From Mycosarcoma maydis (Eukaryota; Basidiomycota; Ustilaginomycetes; Ustilaginales), in assembly GCF_000328475.2 (NCBI RefSeq), contig NC_026490.1, positions 124,001 to 188,000 of the forward strand: DNA of 64,000 nt, in the 5' to 3' direction. Position 1 is the stretch's first letter; every line of letters begins with the position of its first letter. Position numbers and translations under genes: made by a program. Under the pieces are notes generated by a model. It did no database searches. It saw only the letters and a program-made list of their open reading frames with translations, and was not told the origin of the DNA. Below, in pieces: positions 63,305 to 64,000 of this stretch.

Positions 63305-64000
63305 GGTGCGTGCTTGCTGTTATGGGTCGATTCGAGCCAAAATCGATGCGCCCGTTGCGTCTAACGAAATGCGATTTGGTATCGGGAGGTGCAGATCTAC
63401 AGTCGTAGCTCGACGAACACAAGGACAACGTGGGTTCGAGCCAGAGGGTGTTCGGAAGAGCTGAGAATGGAGTTAGAGGAAGAAGCAGCTGCTGAACATA
63501 GGTCAAAAAGTGTTGACTTTCGAAGCTCAGCTGTGTGCCATGTTGCGTGGATCGTGGCTGAAGCGTCGAAGCTGCTGCCGTTTCGCACACCCAAAGTGGA
63601 GTCGTCGATCACAGTATGCTCGCGCGTCCTCTTCGCGTGTTCAATTTCTCCGACTTTTCCCAAAGCCATCTGTCGACCTAACACTATAGACAAATGTTCT
63701 CGAATCTTGAATCGTTATCGTGAATTTCGAATCCACGATCGTAATCACGAAGCTGTGAATCGGGAATTCTACTTATGACTGTACACAGTGTCGTGAGTTC
63801 GAATGTTCGCCAGACTTTGCACAATCGTGAATGCTCGCATGTCCCAAGCAAAAAGGTCCCAGATGCTTGCTTTCTCGCTCGGAGAAACTCTTTTCATTTG
63901 CACGGTAATTGTCCATGCAGAAAGCAATCACCAAGAACAACGGATAAGCATTGATGATGACGATGAGTGTCAGAGCTATGGCTCAGTGTGATAGGCGCGT
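63305..64000. other. Intergenic region at the right edge
   Basis: About 700 bp upstream of RPT5. Motif copies at 63703-63763 (ATCTTGAATCG, ATCGTGAATTTC, AATCACGAAG). The last 200 bp may be the flank of a gene outside the window; no exon can be supported. Confidence 0.5.

Noticed and set aside
63425..63445. B-box-like GGTTCGAGCC suggesting a second tRNA
   Set aside because: The flanks do not pair into a T stem and no A box or acceptor stem lies upstream.

Overview
The window looks like nuclear DNA of a basidiomycete yeast or smut fungus of the Ustilaginales (Ustilago/Sporisorium/Pseudozyma type). Genes are mostly long single exons with few short GT-AG introns. Coding sequence is GC-rich, housekeeping genes lie on both strands with no operons, and several proteins carry the long serine-rich disordered extensions usual in this group. 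The species assignment is inference from these traits and from remembered protein families; no search was run.

Layout. 0-8 kb: a kinesin with an internal motor domain, an intron-containing tRNA with a TATA palindrome and T-run terminator, a DUF2015 membrane protein, and a serine-rich unknown protein rebuilt here by joining two reading frames across a 51-nt intron. 8-17 kb: a gene-poor, more AT-rich stretch with no recognisable transposon. It ends in a two-exon gene for a small secreted, probably GPI-anchored protein built of 11-residue repeats, whose 3' end (stop codon included) is tandemly duplicated. 17-25 kb: DNA polymerase alpha catalytic subunit (POL1), a small histone-fold-like candidate and the mitochondrial GTP/GDP carrier GGC1. 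25-38.5 kb: the ERAD lectin YOS9, sorting nexin SNX41, a secreted flavin oxidase, an unknown fungal protein divergent from exonuclease V (EXO5), GPI2 and the exosome cofactor MPP6. 38.8-48 kb: an XRCC4-like protein, an allantoate-permease-type transporter, a probably mitochondrial NAD(H) kinase, a CCDC124/Lso2-type ribosome factor, a rhodanese and the SUMO E2 UBC9 (three exons). 48-64 kb: a LAMMER kinase, an unknown acidic protein preceded by an in-frame amber codon, the microtubule stabiliser STU1/CLASP, an IMPACT-domain protein and the proteasome ATPase RPT5.

The genes do not form one pathway; this is ordinary housekeeping chromosome. What the genes do not explain is (a) a short motif family built on ATTCGTGATTC and its complement, repeated in many intergenic gaps and apparently absent from exons; (b) the 7.4-kb gene-poor block; (c) the 11-residue-repeat surface protein with its 51-bp 3' duplication; and (d) several gene-structure oddities: an in-frame amber codon, a stopless in-frame intron encoding a hydrophobic segment, an ATGA stop/start overlap, and a 13-nt first coding exon. 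I did not find a convincing new multi-gene system.
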